Source of the DNA: Pseudomonas fildesensis
GTDB lineage: Bacteria > Pseudomonadota > Gammaproteobacteria > Pseudomonadales > Pseudomonadaceae
NCBI RefSeq assembly: GCF_001050345.1
Contig: NZ_LFMW01000002.1
Location: 124,001 to 188,000, forward strand
Length of the DNA stretch: 64,000 nt
Direction of reading: 5' to 3'
Of the stretch, positions 17,751-26,123 are shown in pieces (position 1 is the stretch's first letter; every line of letters starts with the position of its first letter). The notes below the pieces were generated by a model. It made no database searches, had not been told where the DNA came from, and saw only the letters and a program-made list of their open reading frames with translations. A program made the translations under genes and the position numbers.

Positions 17751-18473
17751 TCAATAAAACGACCGAGCGGCCTTCAAGGTCAACAGGCCGTCGCATTGCG
17801 AATTGTGTCCGGAGTAGGCCGAGCAGTCACCGCCGCTGAGGCTGGAGTCGCTGTAGATCAGGTTCAGGTCAACACCCATCCACTCGCGGGAGAACTGCAC
17901 CGACCAGTCACTGAACGAGCTTATTGAGCCGCCTTCGACTGAGGTCGGGGTGCCCAGCTGGTGCGTGGTGTACTTCATGCTGACGCCGATGCCGAAAGGC
18001 TGCGTGCCGCTGAGGTCAGCAAACAGCGTGCTGTCCTTTCGGTCGGGGTCATTGCTGAAAGAGGCACCGAAGCGATTGCCCAACAGGTTCAGGCCGCCAT
18101 AGAACTCCTGGCTGTCGAGGGGGCTGAGCGTGGGGTAGCTGTAGTGGATCAATCCGACTTCGTAACCCAGGGTCTGGTCGAAGGGATGCTTGAAGCCCAT
18201 GTAGGAATCAACTTCGAGGTTGCTGGCCGAGGAAAGGCCCATGTTTGGCGAGAATTGGCCGAAATACACGCCGCTGTCGTGGCTCAGATCGAGGCCTCCA
18301 TGGAACGAGTCGCTGCCCGGAGAAGTTGGCTTGACGAGGCCCTGCGCCATGCTGCGGCTGGGCGTGGTGCCCAATTTCAGGTCAAAGTCACCCAATTCGC
18401 GCTGGAAGATCTGCGCTTGCGCAAGGGGGCTCGCCGCAAGGGCGCCGATCAGAAACAAGCAGGGTTTAAGCAT
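17751..18473 (-). CDS. TorF-family putative porin
   Basis: 240 residues. A signal peptide of about 20 residues (ending AQA) precedes a small beta barrel that ends in aromatic residues (ARSFY), as outer-membrane proteins do. Two close cysteines (GGDCSAYSGHNSQCDG) near the C-terminus could form a disulfide. The pattern (VDSYMGFKHPFDQTLGYEVG, YPTLSPLDSQEFYGGL) fits TorF/Gcw_chp proteins. The substrate is unknown. It follows no operon. Confidence 0.7.
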   Translation of the reverse strand: MLKPCLFLIGALAASPLAQAQIFQRELGDFDLKLGTTPSRSMAQGLVKPTSPGSDSFHGGLDLSHDSGVYFGQFSPNMGLSSASNLEVDSYMGFKHPFDQTLGYEVGLIHYSYPTLSPLDSQEFYGGLNLLGNRFGASFSNDPDRKDSTLFADLSGTQPFGIGVSMKYTTHQLGTPTSVEGGSISSFSDWSVQFSREWMGVDLNLIYSDSSLSGGDCSAYSGHNSQCDGLLTLKAARSFY

Positions 18474-18679
18474 GCTTCACTCCATGAAAAGCGAGGAGCA
18501 GTGACGGAAAAATCGGGCAGATGCCCGTGCTAGACGTGTGCAAGCATACCGGCGAATGCCGGGAGGTGAGGCCCGTTCGTCGATTAGCGCATTCGAGTGT
18601 GAAGCAAGAGGGTGTTTCGGGCTCTAGTCCTAGCGCCTTGAAGGCAAGACGCTTAGGGACCAGGTGTGCTGCGCGGGTA

Positions 18680-18868
18680 TTACTTCTTGCCCAGGCTGAT
18701 CTGCTTGGACGGGCCGAAAGTCTGGCCGCTCACGCCCTTGGCAATCTGCTGGATTTCGCCGCCGGACTTGAGGAATGCAGCAATCTGGTTGTTGATCGAT
18801 TCGCTGGTTTCAACGGCGGGAGCTGGCTTTGCTTTGCTGTTGGATGCTTTTACGCGCATGGCGGCCAC
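18680..18868 (-). CDS. Small conserved protein, 62 aa
   Basis: Basic N-terminus (VKASNSKAKPAP) followed by a short helix (ESINNQIAAFLKSGGEIQQI) and GVSGQTFGPSKQISLGKK. I recall similar short proteins in other Pseudomonas, without a function. Two starts are possible: GTG at 18868 (AGG only 3 bases before) or ATG at 18859 (12 bases). The sequence suggests a nucleic-acid or ribosome associated peptide, but this is a guess. Confidence 0.6.
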   Translation of the reverse strand: MAAMRVKASNSKAKPAPAVETSESINNQIAAFLKSGGEIQQIAKGVSGQTFGPSKQISLGKK

Positions 18869-19183
18869 TAACCTGTAGAAAAATTAACTTGGCCATGCAT
18901 CGTACAGGAAATACTTGACAATTGCTTGGCAAATATCCTCCGGGAATAAGTGGGCGCGGTGAAAATAGCCTAATTCAATCTTCGAAATAAGCCTCTAACT
19001 TGCTGTTTTAAATCGAAACACTCGACCTTTGAGGGCCGATAGCCGTGGCAAAATTCAGTCAGCTGATCAGACGAGCGGGAACGTGCCAGTAGAGCACCAC
19101 GCCAGCCCTTGATTTTTCAGGCGCGCGCGCGTGCCGGGCGCAACTCGGGTAGAATGCCGCCCACGCAATGAGGGTAATTGGAA
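18869..19183. other. Intergenic region of about 315 bases between divergent genes
   Basis: AT-rich near the minus-strand small gene, GC-rich near the plus-strand S1 protein gene. TAGAAT at 19150-19155 is a fair -10 box for the latter, leaving a leader of about 22 bases. No clear -35, operator, ORF or stable stem was seen. Confidence 0.4.
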
Positions 19184-20020
19184 ATGGCTTTAGTCGGGCG
19201 CTACAACAGCTTGCAAGTGGTTAAACACACTAACTTTGGTTTGTACCTGGATGGTGCGCAAGACGGTGAAATCCTCTTGCCTAATCGGTATATCCCGAAA
19301 GACATTCCCAGCGAAGATGAAGACTGGCTCAACGTTTTCATTTATCTGGACAGCGATGACAAACTTATCGCCACGACGGAAACCCCCAAAGTTCAAGTCG
19401 GCGAATTTGCCAGTTTGAAAGTCGTCGAAGTCAACAGCATTGGTGTGTTCCTTGACTGGGGTTTGCCAAAGGATCTGTTGCTGCCGTATTCGGAAGAAAA
19501 ACGTCAGATGACGGCCGGTGAGTACTGCGTGGTGCACGTCTACCTCGACAAGCACACCAGGCGCATCACCGCCACCGCGCGCCTTGACCGCTACCTCGAC
19601 AAGACGCCCGCCAACTATGAGGTGGGCCAGGAAGTCGACCTGCTGGTGGCCGAAGCGACCGATATGGGCTTCAAGGCAATCATCAACAACAAGCACTGGG
19701 GCCTGATCCACAAGAACGAAGTGTTCAAGTTCCTGCGCCCGGGCAAGGAAGAGAAAGGCTTCATCAAGGAAATTCGTGCCGATGGCAACATCAGCCTGAG
19801 CCTGCAACCAGTCGGCCAGGAGGCGGCTTCGAGCCTCAACTCGAAGATCCTCGCCAAGTTGCGTGAAAACAACGGCAGCTTGCCGGTCAGCGACAAGAGC
19901 GACCCGGCGGTGATCAGCAACTTGTTCGGCGTGAGCAAAGGCAACTTCAAGAAAGCCATTGGTGCGCTCTACAAGCAGGGTCAGATTGTGATTCACGCGG
20001 ATCGCATTGAACTTAGCTGA
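19184..20020 (+). CDS. S1-like RNA-binding protein (CvfB/YitL-like)
   Basis: 278 residues. Three S1-like beta-barrel repeats occupy about residues 1-200 (NSLQVVKHTNFGLYLDG, LKVVEVNSIGVFLDWGLP, VDLLVAEATDMGFKAII), and a winged helix closes the protein (DPAVISNLFGVSKGNFKKAI). This is the layout of CvfB, an RNA-binding protein tied to virulence gene control in staphylococci. It is likely cytoplasmic. The ATG at 19184 is preferred to an in-frame TTG 6 bases earlier. It is monocistronic, with a small palindromic repeat at its 3' end. Confidence 0.85.
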   Translation: MALVGRYNSLQVVKHTNFGLYLDGAQDGEILLPNRYIPKDIPSEDEDWLNVFIYLDSDDKLIATTETPKVQVGEFASLKVVEVNSIGVFLDWGLPKDLLLPYSEEKRQMTAGEYCVVHVYLDKHTRRITATARLDRYLDKTPANYEVGQEVDLLVAEATDMGFKAIINNKHWGLIHKNEVFKFLRPGKEEKGFIKEIRADGNISLSLQPVGQEAASSLNSKILAKLRENNGSLPVSDKSDPAVISNLFGVSKGNFKKAIGALYKQGQIVIHADRIELS

Positions 20021-20037
20021 GTTCGGTTTGCTCTTCT

Positions 20038-20069
20038 TGTAGGCGCGAGGCGGGCGCCTCGCTCCTACA
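20038..20069. repeat. Short REP palindrome
   Basis: GTAGGCGCGAGGCGGGCGCC followed by TCGCTCCTAC forms one compact stem-loop between the S1-protein gene and the DUF2177 gene. It resembles a single REP unit rather than a pair. It may shield the 3' end of the upstream mRNA. Confidence 0.6.
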
Positions 20070-20082
20070 GAAGGTTGCGTCA

Positions 20083-20481
20083 ATGTCCAAAAAAGTCATA
20101 TTCGGTTACCTCGGCACCTTGTTCGCCTTTTTGGTGCTCGACGGACTCTGGCTCGGCGTCTTCATGGGGCCGACCTACAAATCCCTGCTCGGCCCATTGA
20201 TGCTGGATCAGCCTCGTCTGTTGCCCGCAGCCCTGTTTTATCTCCTCTATGCCATTGGTTGTGTGGTGTTCGTGGTCTTGCCAAGCGGCAGCTGGCAACG
20301 CGCGGCGCGCCTCGGTGCCTTGCTCGGGCTGGTGGCCTACGGCACCTATGACCTGAGCAACTGGGCCACGCTGCAAGGCTGGTCTGCCGGGCTCGCGGTC
20401 ATGGACATGGCCTGGGGTACGTTCCTGACGGCGGCATGCTGCACGGTTGGGCACTTGTGTGCACATCGGGTGCGCAACTGA
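20083..20481 (+). CDS. DUF2177-family membrane protein
   Basis: 132 residues with four predicted membrane helices. The family marks are visible: LDGLWLGVFMGPTYKSLLG near the N-terminus, GLVAYGTYDLSNWATL near residue 90, and MDMAWGTFLTAACC near the end. It lies in the inner membrane; no function is known for DUF2177. It stands between the S1-protein gene and the NCS1 permease gene. Confidence 0.85.
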   Translation: MSKKVIFGYLGTLFAFLVLDGLWLGVFMGPTYKSLLGPLMLDQPRLLPAALFYLLYAIGCVVFVVLPSGSWQRAARLGALLGLVAYGTYDLSNWATLQGWSAGLAVMDMAWGTFLTAACCTVGHLCAHRVRN

Positions 20482-20679
20482 TTGTGTACAGGATTTGTGT
20501 GCACTGTTGCTGAGCGTAGCCCCTGCGTCTAGCCTGTCATAAAACCCTTTGGAGTGCAGTTCCAAAGGGATTGTGTGCCATTGGCACGCATTCTGCTGAA
20601 TACCTCGTATACAAACCAGGCCACCTCCCGTATGCATCCCGTTACGGAAGCGCAGGCCGGTATTTCGAGGAGCCCAGCG

Positions 20680-22122
20680 ATGACCGAACAATTGCCCAAA
20701 GGCTACAGCCCGCGCCTGTACAACCAGGACCTGGGCCCCCTGCCGCAGAAGTGGACCTGGTACAACATCTTCGCCTTCTGGATGAGCGACGTGCACAGCG
20801 TCGGCGGTTATGTATTTGCCGCCAGTCTGTTCGCTCTTGGCCTGGCCAGTTGGCAGGTGTTGATCGCCTTGCTCGCCGGTATCTGCATCGTGCAATTGAT
20901 CGCCAACCTGGTGGCCAAGCCGAGTCAGCAAGCTGCGGTGCCTTATCCAGTGATCTGTCGGCTGGCCTTTGGTGTGTTCGGTGCGAATATTCCCGCAGTG
21001 ATTCGCGGCCTGATCGCTGTAGCGTGGTACGGGATTCAGACGTATCTGGCGTCCAGTGCCTTGATCATTGTGGTGCTGCGCTTTTTTCCACAGATGGCGG
21101 TGTATGCAGAGCCGCACTTTGCAGGCCTGTCCTACCTGGGGTGGTTTGGTTTCCTCAGCTTATGGGTATTGCAGGCAGCAGTGTTCTGGGCCGGCATGGA
21201 ATCCATCCGCCGCTTTATCGATTGGGCGGGACCGGTGGTCTACGCAGTGATGTTCGCCCTGGCCGGCTGGATTGTGTGGAAGGCGGGCTGGGCCAACATC
21301 AGCTTTACCCTGTCGGAAAAGTCGCTGTCGGGCTGGCAGGCGTTCGGCCAAGTGATTGTGGCGACGGCGCTTGTGATGTCCTACTTTTCCGGGCCGACCC
21401 TGAATTTTGGCGATTTCAGCCGCTACTGCCGCAGCATGCAAGATGTGCGGCGTGGCAATTTCTGGGGGCTGCCGGTGAATTTCCTGGCGTTTTCCCTGGT
21501 AACCGTGGTGATTGTTTCGGGCACCTTGCCGGTGTTCGGCGAAATGCTACATGACCCGATTGCCACCGTGTCGCGGATCGACAACAGCATGGCCGTGCTG
21601 CTGGGCGCCTTTGCTTTTGTCACCGCCACTATCGGCATCAATATTGTCGCCAATTTTGTTTCACCTGCGTTCGACTTCGCCAACGTCGCTCCGAGCAAAA
21701 TCAGCTGGCGCGCCGGCGGGATGATCGCGGCGGTTGCGTCGATCTTCATCACCCCGTGGAACCTGTTCAACAACCCGCTGATGATCCACTACACCCTGGA
21801 CATCCTCGCCGCATTCATCGGGCCGCTTTTCGGCATCCTGCTGGTGGATTTCTACTTGATCAAAAAACAGAAGATCGATGTGGATGCGCTGTTCGATGAC
21901 AGCCCGAGCGGGCGCTATTACTTCGACGGCGGCGTGAACTGGACGGCGGTCAAGGCGCTGGCACCCGCGACGCTGGTGGGCGTCGCGATTACCTTCACAC
22001 CCGCGTTGCAGGGCATGGCCAACTTCGCCTGGTTTACCGGGTGCTTCCTGGGTGGGCTATTTTTCTGGGGGCTCGCTCGGCGTGAACAGGTTCGCGCACC
22101 GGCGCCTTTGGTTGCGGGCTGA
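20680..22122 (+). CDS. NCS1-family nucleobase:cation symporter
   Basis: 480 residues, twelve predicted membrane helices. NCS1 marks: YNQDLGPLPQKWTWYNIFAF near the N-terminus, WYGIQTYLASSAL, and GPTLNFGDFSRYC. It probably imports uracil, allantoin, hydantoin or a related compound with Na+ or H+. ATG 20680 is chosen (GAGG 9 bases before); an open frame back to 20554 lacks a ribosome site. Its last 89 bases overlap, tail to tail, the end of the MFS gene on the other strand. No catabolic genes lie beside it to fix the substrate. Confidence 0.88.
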   Translation: MTEQLPKGYSPRLYNQDLGPLPQKWTWYNIFAFWMSDVHSVGGYVFAASLFALGLASWQVLIALLAGICIVQLIANLVAKPSQQAAVPYPVICRLAFGVFGANIPAVIRGLIAVAWYGIQTYLASSALIIVVLRFFPQMAVYAEPHFAGLSYLGWFGFLSLWVLQAAVFWAGMESIRRFIDWAGPVVYAVMFALAGWIVWKAGWANISFTLSEKSLSGWQAFGQVIVATALVMSYFSGPTLNFGDFSRYCRSMQDVRRGNFWGLPVNFLAFSLVTVVIVSGTLPVFGEMLHDPIATVSRIDNSMAVLLGAFAFVTATIGINIVANFVSPAFDFANVAPSKISWRAGGMIAAVASIFITPWNLFNNPLMIHYTLDILAAFIGPLFGILLVDFYLIKKQKIDVDALFDDSPSGRYYFDGGVNWTAVKALAPATLVGVAITFTPALQGMANFAWFTGCFLGGLFFWGLARREQVRAPAPLVAG

Positions 22123-23260
22123 CCTCAGAAGCGGGGCGCAGTAACACCGAGCCCGCCAACAACAGGCCGCAGCCGGCGATCACCAACGCCGGTTGCAGCC
22201 CGCCGCTCAGGTGGCTGCTCACCGACGCCAGCAGCGGGCCGCTCAATTGGCCGAGGGCAAAGCTGGCGGTCAGCAGCCCAGTGTTGCGCTGGTAGCCGTG
22301 GGGCGCGACCTCACGCAAGCGCGCCATCACCAACTGCATGCACGCCAGGAACGACCCACCGCACAGCAACACCCCCAGCGCCAAGCCCCAGCCATTGCCC
22401 AGCAAGCAAACGAATACCCCGGCCGCTTGCAACCACAGCGTCGTCATCAGCCAGTTGCGGGTGGTAGTCGGGCTCTTGCGGCGCAGGCTGGTCACCACCA
22501 CGCCAATCGCGGCCGCCAGGCCAAAGCATGGCCAGAACAGATCGGCCTGCCAGGCACCGTTGAATTGTGCATTGGCCATCTGCGACAGAAACGTCGCCGG
22601 AATGATGTAGCCCAGGCCGTACAACATATAGATCCAGCACAAATGCGCGATGCTGCCGTTGCTGCTCACCTCGGCATGGCTGGCGACAGGTGCACTGCCG
22701 GCGGCCGGTTTCGGTAGGAAGGGCAGAATCGCCAGCAGCATCACCAATGCTACCCCGCCATACACCAACCACAAGGTTGCGGAGCTTTTCCCCAACAGGT
22801 TCGAGCCTAACGCCAGTAGCCCGGTCAACAGAATCCCCAGTCCAGGCCCGGCAAACACCAGGGCTCCCAGGCGAGGGCGGCCGGCGGCAATCGCCAGCGG
22901 CTGGCTCAAACTGGTAATCATCACCAGCGCCCAGGCACTCGCCACGCCGGTTCCGAAGCGCAACAGCAGATGCGGCCAGAACCCGTGTGCCCAGTACGAC
23001 GCCAGCGTCAGCAACACGCACAGCCAAAGCCCGCCGTACAAACGCCCGCGCACATGGTGATGGCTGCGCGCGAAAGTCGAGTCCACCGCGCCGACGAAAT
23101 AGCCCAGGTAATTGGCGGCGGCGATCAGGCCGGCGCCCGTCAGGTCGATCTGCCCTTCACTGAGCAGATGCGGCATCTGCGGGGTGAGTGCGAAGCGGCC
23201 AATGCCCATGGTCATCATCAGGGCGATAAAGCTGGCGAGTAAACGAATCAGGGGGGACAT
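22034..23260 (-). CDS. YbfB/YjiJ-family MFS transporter
   Basis: 408 residues, about twelve membrane helices; the N-terminus (LASFIALMMTMGIGRFALTP) and AGLIAAANYLGYFVGA are typical of the YbfB/YjiJ family. Substrate unknown. A LysR gene is divergent from it 103 bases away and likely controls it. The last about 28 residues (PQPKAPVREPVHAERAPRK) are polar, lie after the final helix, and are encoded antisense to the end of the NCS1 gene; this looks like a late extension rather than a family feature. Confidence 0.87.
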   Translation of the reverse strand: MSPLIRLLASFIALMMTMGIGRFALTPQMPHLLSEGQIDLTGAGLIAAANYLGYFVGAVDSTFARSHHHVRGRLYGGLWLCVLLTLASYWAHGFWPHLLLRFGTGVASAWALVMITSLSQPLAIAAGRPRLGALVFAGPGLGILLTGLLALGSNLLGKSSATLWLVYGGVALVMLLAILPFLPKPAAGSAPVASHAEVSSNGSIAHLCWIYMLYGLGYIIPATFLSQMANAQFNGAWQADLFWPCFGLAAAIGVVVTSLRRKSPTTTRNWLMTTLWLQAAGVFVCLLGNGWGLALGVLLCGGSFLACMQLVMARLREVAPHGYQRNTGLLTASFALGQLSGPLLASVSSHLSGGLQPALVIAGCGLLLAGSVLLRPASEVSPQPKAPVREPVHAERAPRKIAHPGSTR

Positions 23261-23363
23261 GTTCAGGTTTCCTGCATGGAAGCGAATACGTGCAGGCTAA
23301 AGAGGTTTTACTTTCTGTAAAAATGAATAATAGTGAGTAACTTGTTCAGTTTTGGAGAAAGGT

Positions 23364-24257
23364 GTGGAGTTCAGTCAATTGCGGATTTTCCAGGCCGTGG
23401 CAGAAGAGGGCTCCATAACCCGCGCTGCCGAGCGTTTACACCGCGTGCCATCGAACCTGTCGACCCGGCTCAAACAGATGGAGGAACAGCTCGGCGTAGA
23501 GCTGTTCGTCCGCGAACGCCAGCGTCTGCAGCTTTCTCCTGCAGGCAAAGTGTTGCTGGACTACAGCACCCGTCTGCTGGCGCTGCATGACGAAGCCCAC
23601 GGCGCCGTGCAGGGCGGGCAGCCGGCCGGCGACTTTGTGCTGGGCAGCATGTACAGCACGGCGGCGATTCATTTACCGAAGCTGCTGGCGCGTTACCACA
23701 AGGCGTATCCAATGGTGAACTTGCAGGTGCAATCAGCGCCCAGCGGAGAGTTGCTGGAAGGCTTGATCACCGGGCGCCTGGATGCGGCCATGGTGGATGG
23801 CCCGCTGACTATCGCCACATTGGATGGTGTGCCGTTATGCGAAGAGCGTCTGGTGCTGATTTGCGAGGCTGACCACCCACCCGTTCTCGGTCCCCAGGAT
23901 GTCGCCGGGCGTTCGGTATTTACCTTTCGCCGCAGTTGCTCGTACCGCGCGCGGCTGGAAACCTGGTTTTCCCACGAGCGCGTGGCCATGGGCCGGGCCA
24001 TTGAGATCGAGTCTTATCAAGGCATGCTCGCCTGTGTCATCGCCGGTTCCGGGGTGGCCTTGATGTCCGAATCCATGCTCGACAGCCTGCCCGGCAAGGA
24101 CAGCGTGTCCGTTCATCCGCTGATGGGGCCTTTTGCCACTGCGACCACCTGGTTGATGTGGCGAAAGGGTATGCTCGGCGCTAACCTCAATGCATGGATT
24201 GACCTGCAGCAAGCTGGCAAGTCGGAGTTCCTGCACGATACACGCGCAACTGCTTGA
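23364..24257 (+). CDS. LysR-type transcriptional regulator (divergent from MFS gene)
   Basis: 297 residues from GTG 23364, which has GGAG 5 bases ahead; TTG 23352 would destroy that. HTH at residues 1-60 (FSQLRIFQAVAEEGSITRAA, LHRVPSNLSTRLKQMEEQLG), then the effector domain (SGVALMSESMLDSLPG near the end). The HTH resembles the PtxR/YbhD-type LysR group. By position it should govern the divergent MFS transporter. A 12-bp inverted repeat straddles its stop codon. Confidence 0.87.
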   Translation: MEFSQLRIFQAVAEEGSITRAAERLHRVPSNLSTRLKQMEEQLGVELFVRERQRLQLSPAGKVLLDYSTRLLALHDEAHGAVQGGQPAGDFVLGSMYSTAAIHLPKLLARYHKAYPMVNLQVQSAPSGELLEGLITGRLDAAMVDGPLTIATLDGVPLCEERLVLICEADHPPVLGPQDVAGRSVFTFRRSCSYRARLETWFSHERVAMGRAIEIESYQGMLACVIAGSGVALMSESMLDSLPGKDSVSVHPLMGPFATATTWLMWRKGMLGANLNAWIDLQQAGKSEFLHDTRATA

Positions 24258-24315
24258 ACGAACCGTCAGGATTTGGATCAATTCAGTAATAGTTCGTTGT
24301 GGTTTCGTTCAAGCA
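24251..24315. promoter_or_regulatory. 12-bp perfect inverted repeat over the LysR stop codon
   Basis: TGCTTGAACGAA (24251-24262) is repeated in inverse as TTCGTTCAAGCA (24304-24315), 41 bases apart. The left arm contains the LysR stop codon. No T-run follows, so this is not a standard terminator. The loop holds TTGGATCAATTCAG, a weak likeness to an Anr/Dnr box (TTGAT-N4-ATCAA). It lies upstream of the 40-aa ORF at 24398. Confidence 0.4.
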
Positions 24316-24397
24316 ATACGTAAGACATAGAGCTACTATCTGTAGGAAGCGGCGACAGAATTTTCGCCGATCCGCACTACCCTCAAAGGGGGCAATC

Positions 24398-24520
24398 ATG
24401 AAAGAGAAAATTCAAACCTGGCTCCATGACCTTGGCGTTGCGCTGGGCTTGATCGAGCCTCCGCTGCAGCCAGTGCCGATTCGTACGGATGACGAGCAGC
24501 GTCGGCCACGTCGCAGATAA
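24398..24520 (+). CDS. 40-aa small protein (PA1414-like locus, possible SicX sRNA)
   Basis: Forty residues, MKEKIQTWLHDLGVALGLIE then a Pro-rich and Arg-rich end. AAGGGGG lies about 7 bases before the ATG, a good ribosome site. The position, a few genes from the gbu locus, matches PA1414 of P. aeruginosa, now known (from memory) as the oxygen-responsive regulatory RNA SicX. So this may be a small mRNA, a regulatory RNA, or both. The identification rests on synteny and recall, not alignment. Confidence 0.5.
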   Translation: MKEKIQTWLHDLGVALGLIEPPLQPVPIRTDDEQRRPRRR

Positions 24521-24544
24521 GCTCGGTTCGCAGCAGGATTAAAC

Positions 24545-24635
24545 ATGTGGGAGCTGGCTTGCTCGAGAAGGCGGTGTGTCAGTCGATGAAAGGTTGACTG
24601 ATACACCGCATTCGCGAGCAAGCCAGCTCCCACAT
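24545..24635. repeat. REPIN-type inverted repeat with inner stem
   Basis: Outer arms (core GTGGGAGCTGGCTTGCTCG, 24545-24565, and its inverse 24615-24635) enclose a second pairing, GCGGTGT/GTCAGTC against GACTGAT/ACACCGC. Together they can form one long hairpin. It lies between the small ORF and the SSS transporter gene. Confidence 0.82.
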
Positions 24636-24651
24636 TTGGTTTTATGCCAGG

Positions 24652-24690
24652 CAAAAAAACGGGTGCAACATCCGACGTTGCACCCGCTGA
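24652..24690 (-). terminator. Rho-independent terminator of the gbu transport operon
   Basis: CGGGTGCAAC and GTTGCACCCG form a 10-bp perfect stem. On the minus strand it is followed by seven U (A-run at 24652-24659 on the plus strand). It lies 28 bases after the SSS transporter stop. Confidence 0.88.
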
Positions 24691-24717
24691 AGAAACCGCT
24701 CTAATTGCTGGTATTTC

Positions 24718-26100
24718 TCAAGCCGCCCGAGCTACCGATGCCTCCGGCCGGCGCGACAACAAACTCACCACCACAAAACTCACCAACGCCACCGCCAGGC
24801 TGTAGTAGATCGGTGTGTTCGCATCCAACCCATCTTTGATCATGAACACCAGCGCGGTCACGAAGCCCAGCGTCATGGACGTGATCGCCCCCGATGTTGT
24901 CGCGCGTTTCCAGAAGATCGCGCCAATCAGCGGGATCAGCATGCCGCCCACCAACGAGTTATAGGCCAGGGTCAGTGCGCTGATCACATCGTTTACCACC
25001 AGGGCGATACCCAGCACGGCGATACCGGTGAGCATCGTGAACAGGCGGTTGATGTTCAGGCTCGACTGTTTACCGCCACGCAGGCGCGGCAGCAGGTCTT
25101 CGGTCAAGACGGTGGAGGCAGCGAGCAAACCGGCGCTGGCGGTGGACATCATCGCCGCCAGTGCAGCCGCAATCACCAGGCCACGAATCCCGTCCGGCAG
25201 CGACACTTTGACGATGGCCGCAAACGCGTTGTTGACGTTGTCCAGGTCCGGGATCAGCACATGCGCTGCCATGCCGATCAGTGCACAGGCCAGGCCGTAG
25301 AGGATGCAGTAGAAACCGGCGAAAGTGCCTGCGTACTGGGCGACCTTTTCGTCACGCGCGGTGAACACCCGTTGCCAGATGTCCTGGCCGATCAGGATGC
25401 CGAAAAAGTAGATCATGAAATAGGTGATGATCGTGTCCCAGCCGATCGCGGTGAAGCTGAAGCTCGATGCGGGTAACTTGGTCACCAGTTCGTCCCAGCC
25501 GCCGACGCGGTACAGGCAGATTGGCAGCAGGATAAACATCAGGCCGACGGTCTTGATCACGAATTGCACGATGTCGGTGAGGGTCAGCGACCACATGCCA
25601 CCGATGGTCGAGTAGACCACCACCACACCACCGCCCAACAACACCGAAATCCAGAACGGCAGGCCGAACAGCACCTGCAACACGGTGCCGATGGCCAGGA
25701 TCGAAGTCACGCCGATCATCAGCGCGTAGGCCAGCATGATCACCGCACTGGCCTGGCGGGCCATGGGGTTGTAGCGCTTTTCCAGGACCTGGGTGACGGT
25801 GAAAATTTTCAGCTTCAGCAGCGGCTTTGCCAGGAACAGGTTCAGCGCAATGATCCCCATGCCCAGTGCGGCGCAGAGCCAGAAGCCGGAGATACCGTGC
25901 ACATACCCCAGGCGCACAGTGCCGACGGTGGACGCGCCGCCCAGTACCGTGGCCGCCATGGTGCCCATATACAGCGTTGGGCCCAGGTTGCGACCCGCGA
26001 CGAGGTAGTCCTCGTGGGTCTTGGCGCGGCGCATGCCGTAATAGCCGAGCACGAGCATACCGGCGGCGTAGGTGAGTACGACGAATAAATCCAAAGCCAT
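24718..26100 (-). CDS. Sodium:solute symporter (SSS family), gbu locus
   Basis: 460 residues with about 13 membrane helices. SSS marks include DYLVAGRNLG near residue 35, TLTDIVQFVIKTVG and STASAGLLAASTVLTEDL. ATG 26100 is chosen because GGAGAA lies 10 bases before it; the open frame upstream is not coding. It matches PA1418 beside gbuA in P. aeruginosa by order. It lies 24 bases after the NCS1 permease gene, so one transcript is likely. A guanidino compound or a breakdown product is the likely cargo, by context only. Confidence 0.85.
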   Translation of the reverse strand: MALDLFVVLTYAAGMLVLGYYGMRRAKTHEDYLVAGRNLGPTLYMGTMAATVLGGASTVGTVRLGYVHGISGFWLCAALGMGIIALNLFLAKPLLKLKIFTVTQVLEKRYNPMARQASAVIMLAYALMIGVTSILAIGTVLQVLFGLPFWISVLLGGGVVVVYSTIGGMWSLTLTDIVQFVIKTVGLMFILLPICLYRVGGWDELVTKLPASSFSFTAIGWDTIITYFMIYFFGILIGQDIWQRVFTARDEKVAQYAGTFAGFYCILYGLACALIGMAAHVLIPDLDNVNNAFAAIVKVSLPDGIRGLVIAAALAAMMSTASAGLLAASTVLTEDLLPRLRGGKQSSLNINRLFTMLTGIAVLGIALVVNDVISALTLAYNSLVGGMLIPLIGAIFWKRATTSGAITSMTLGFVTALVFMIKDGLDANTPIYYSLAVALVSFVVVSLLSRRPEASVARAA

Positions 26101-26123
26101 GACGGCGGTTCTCCGATTATTTT

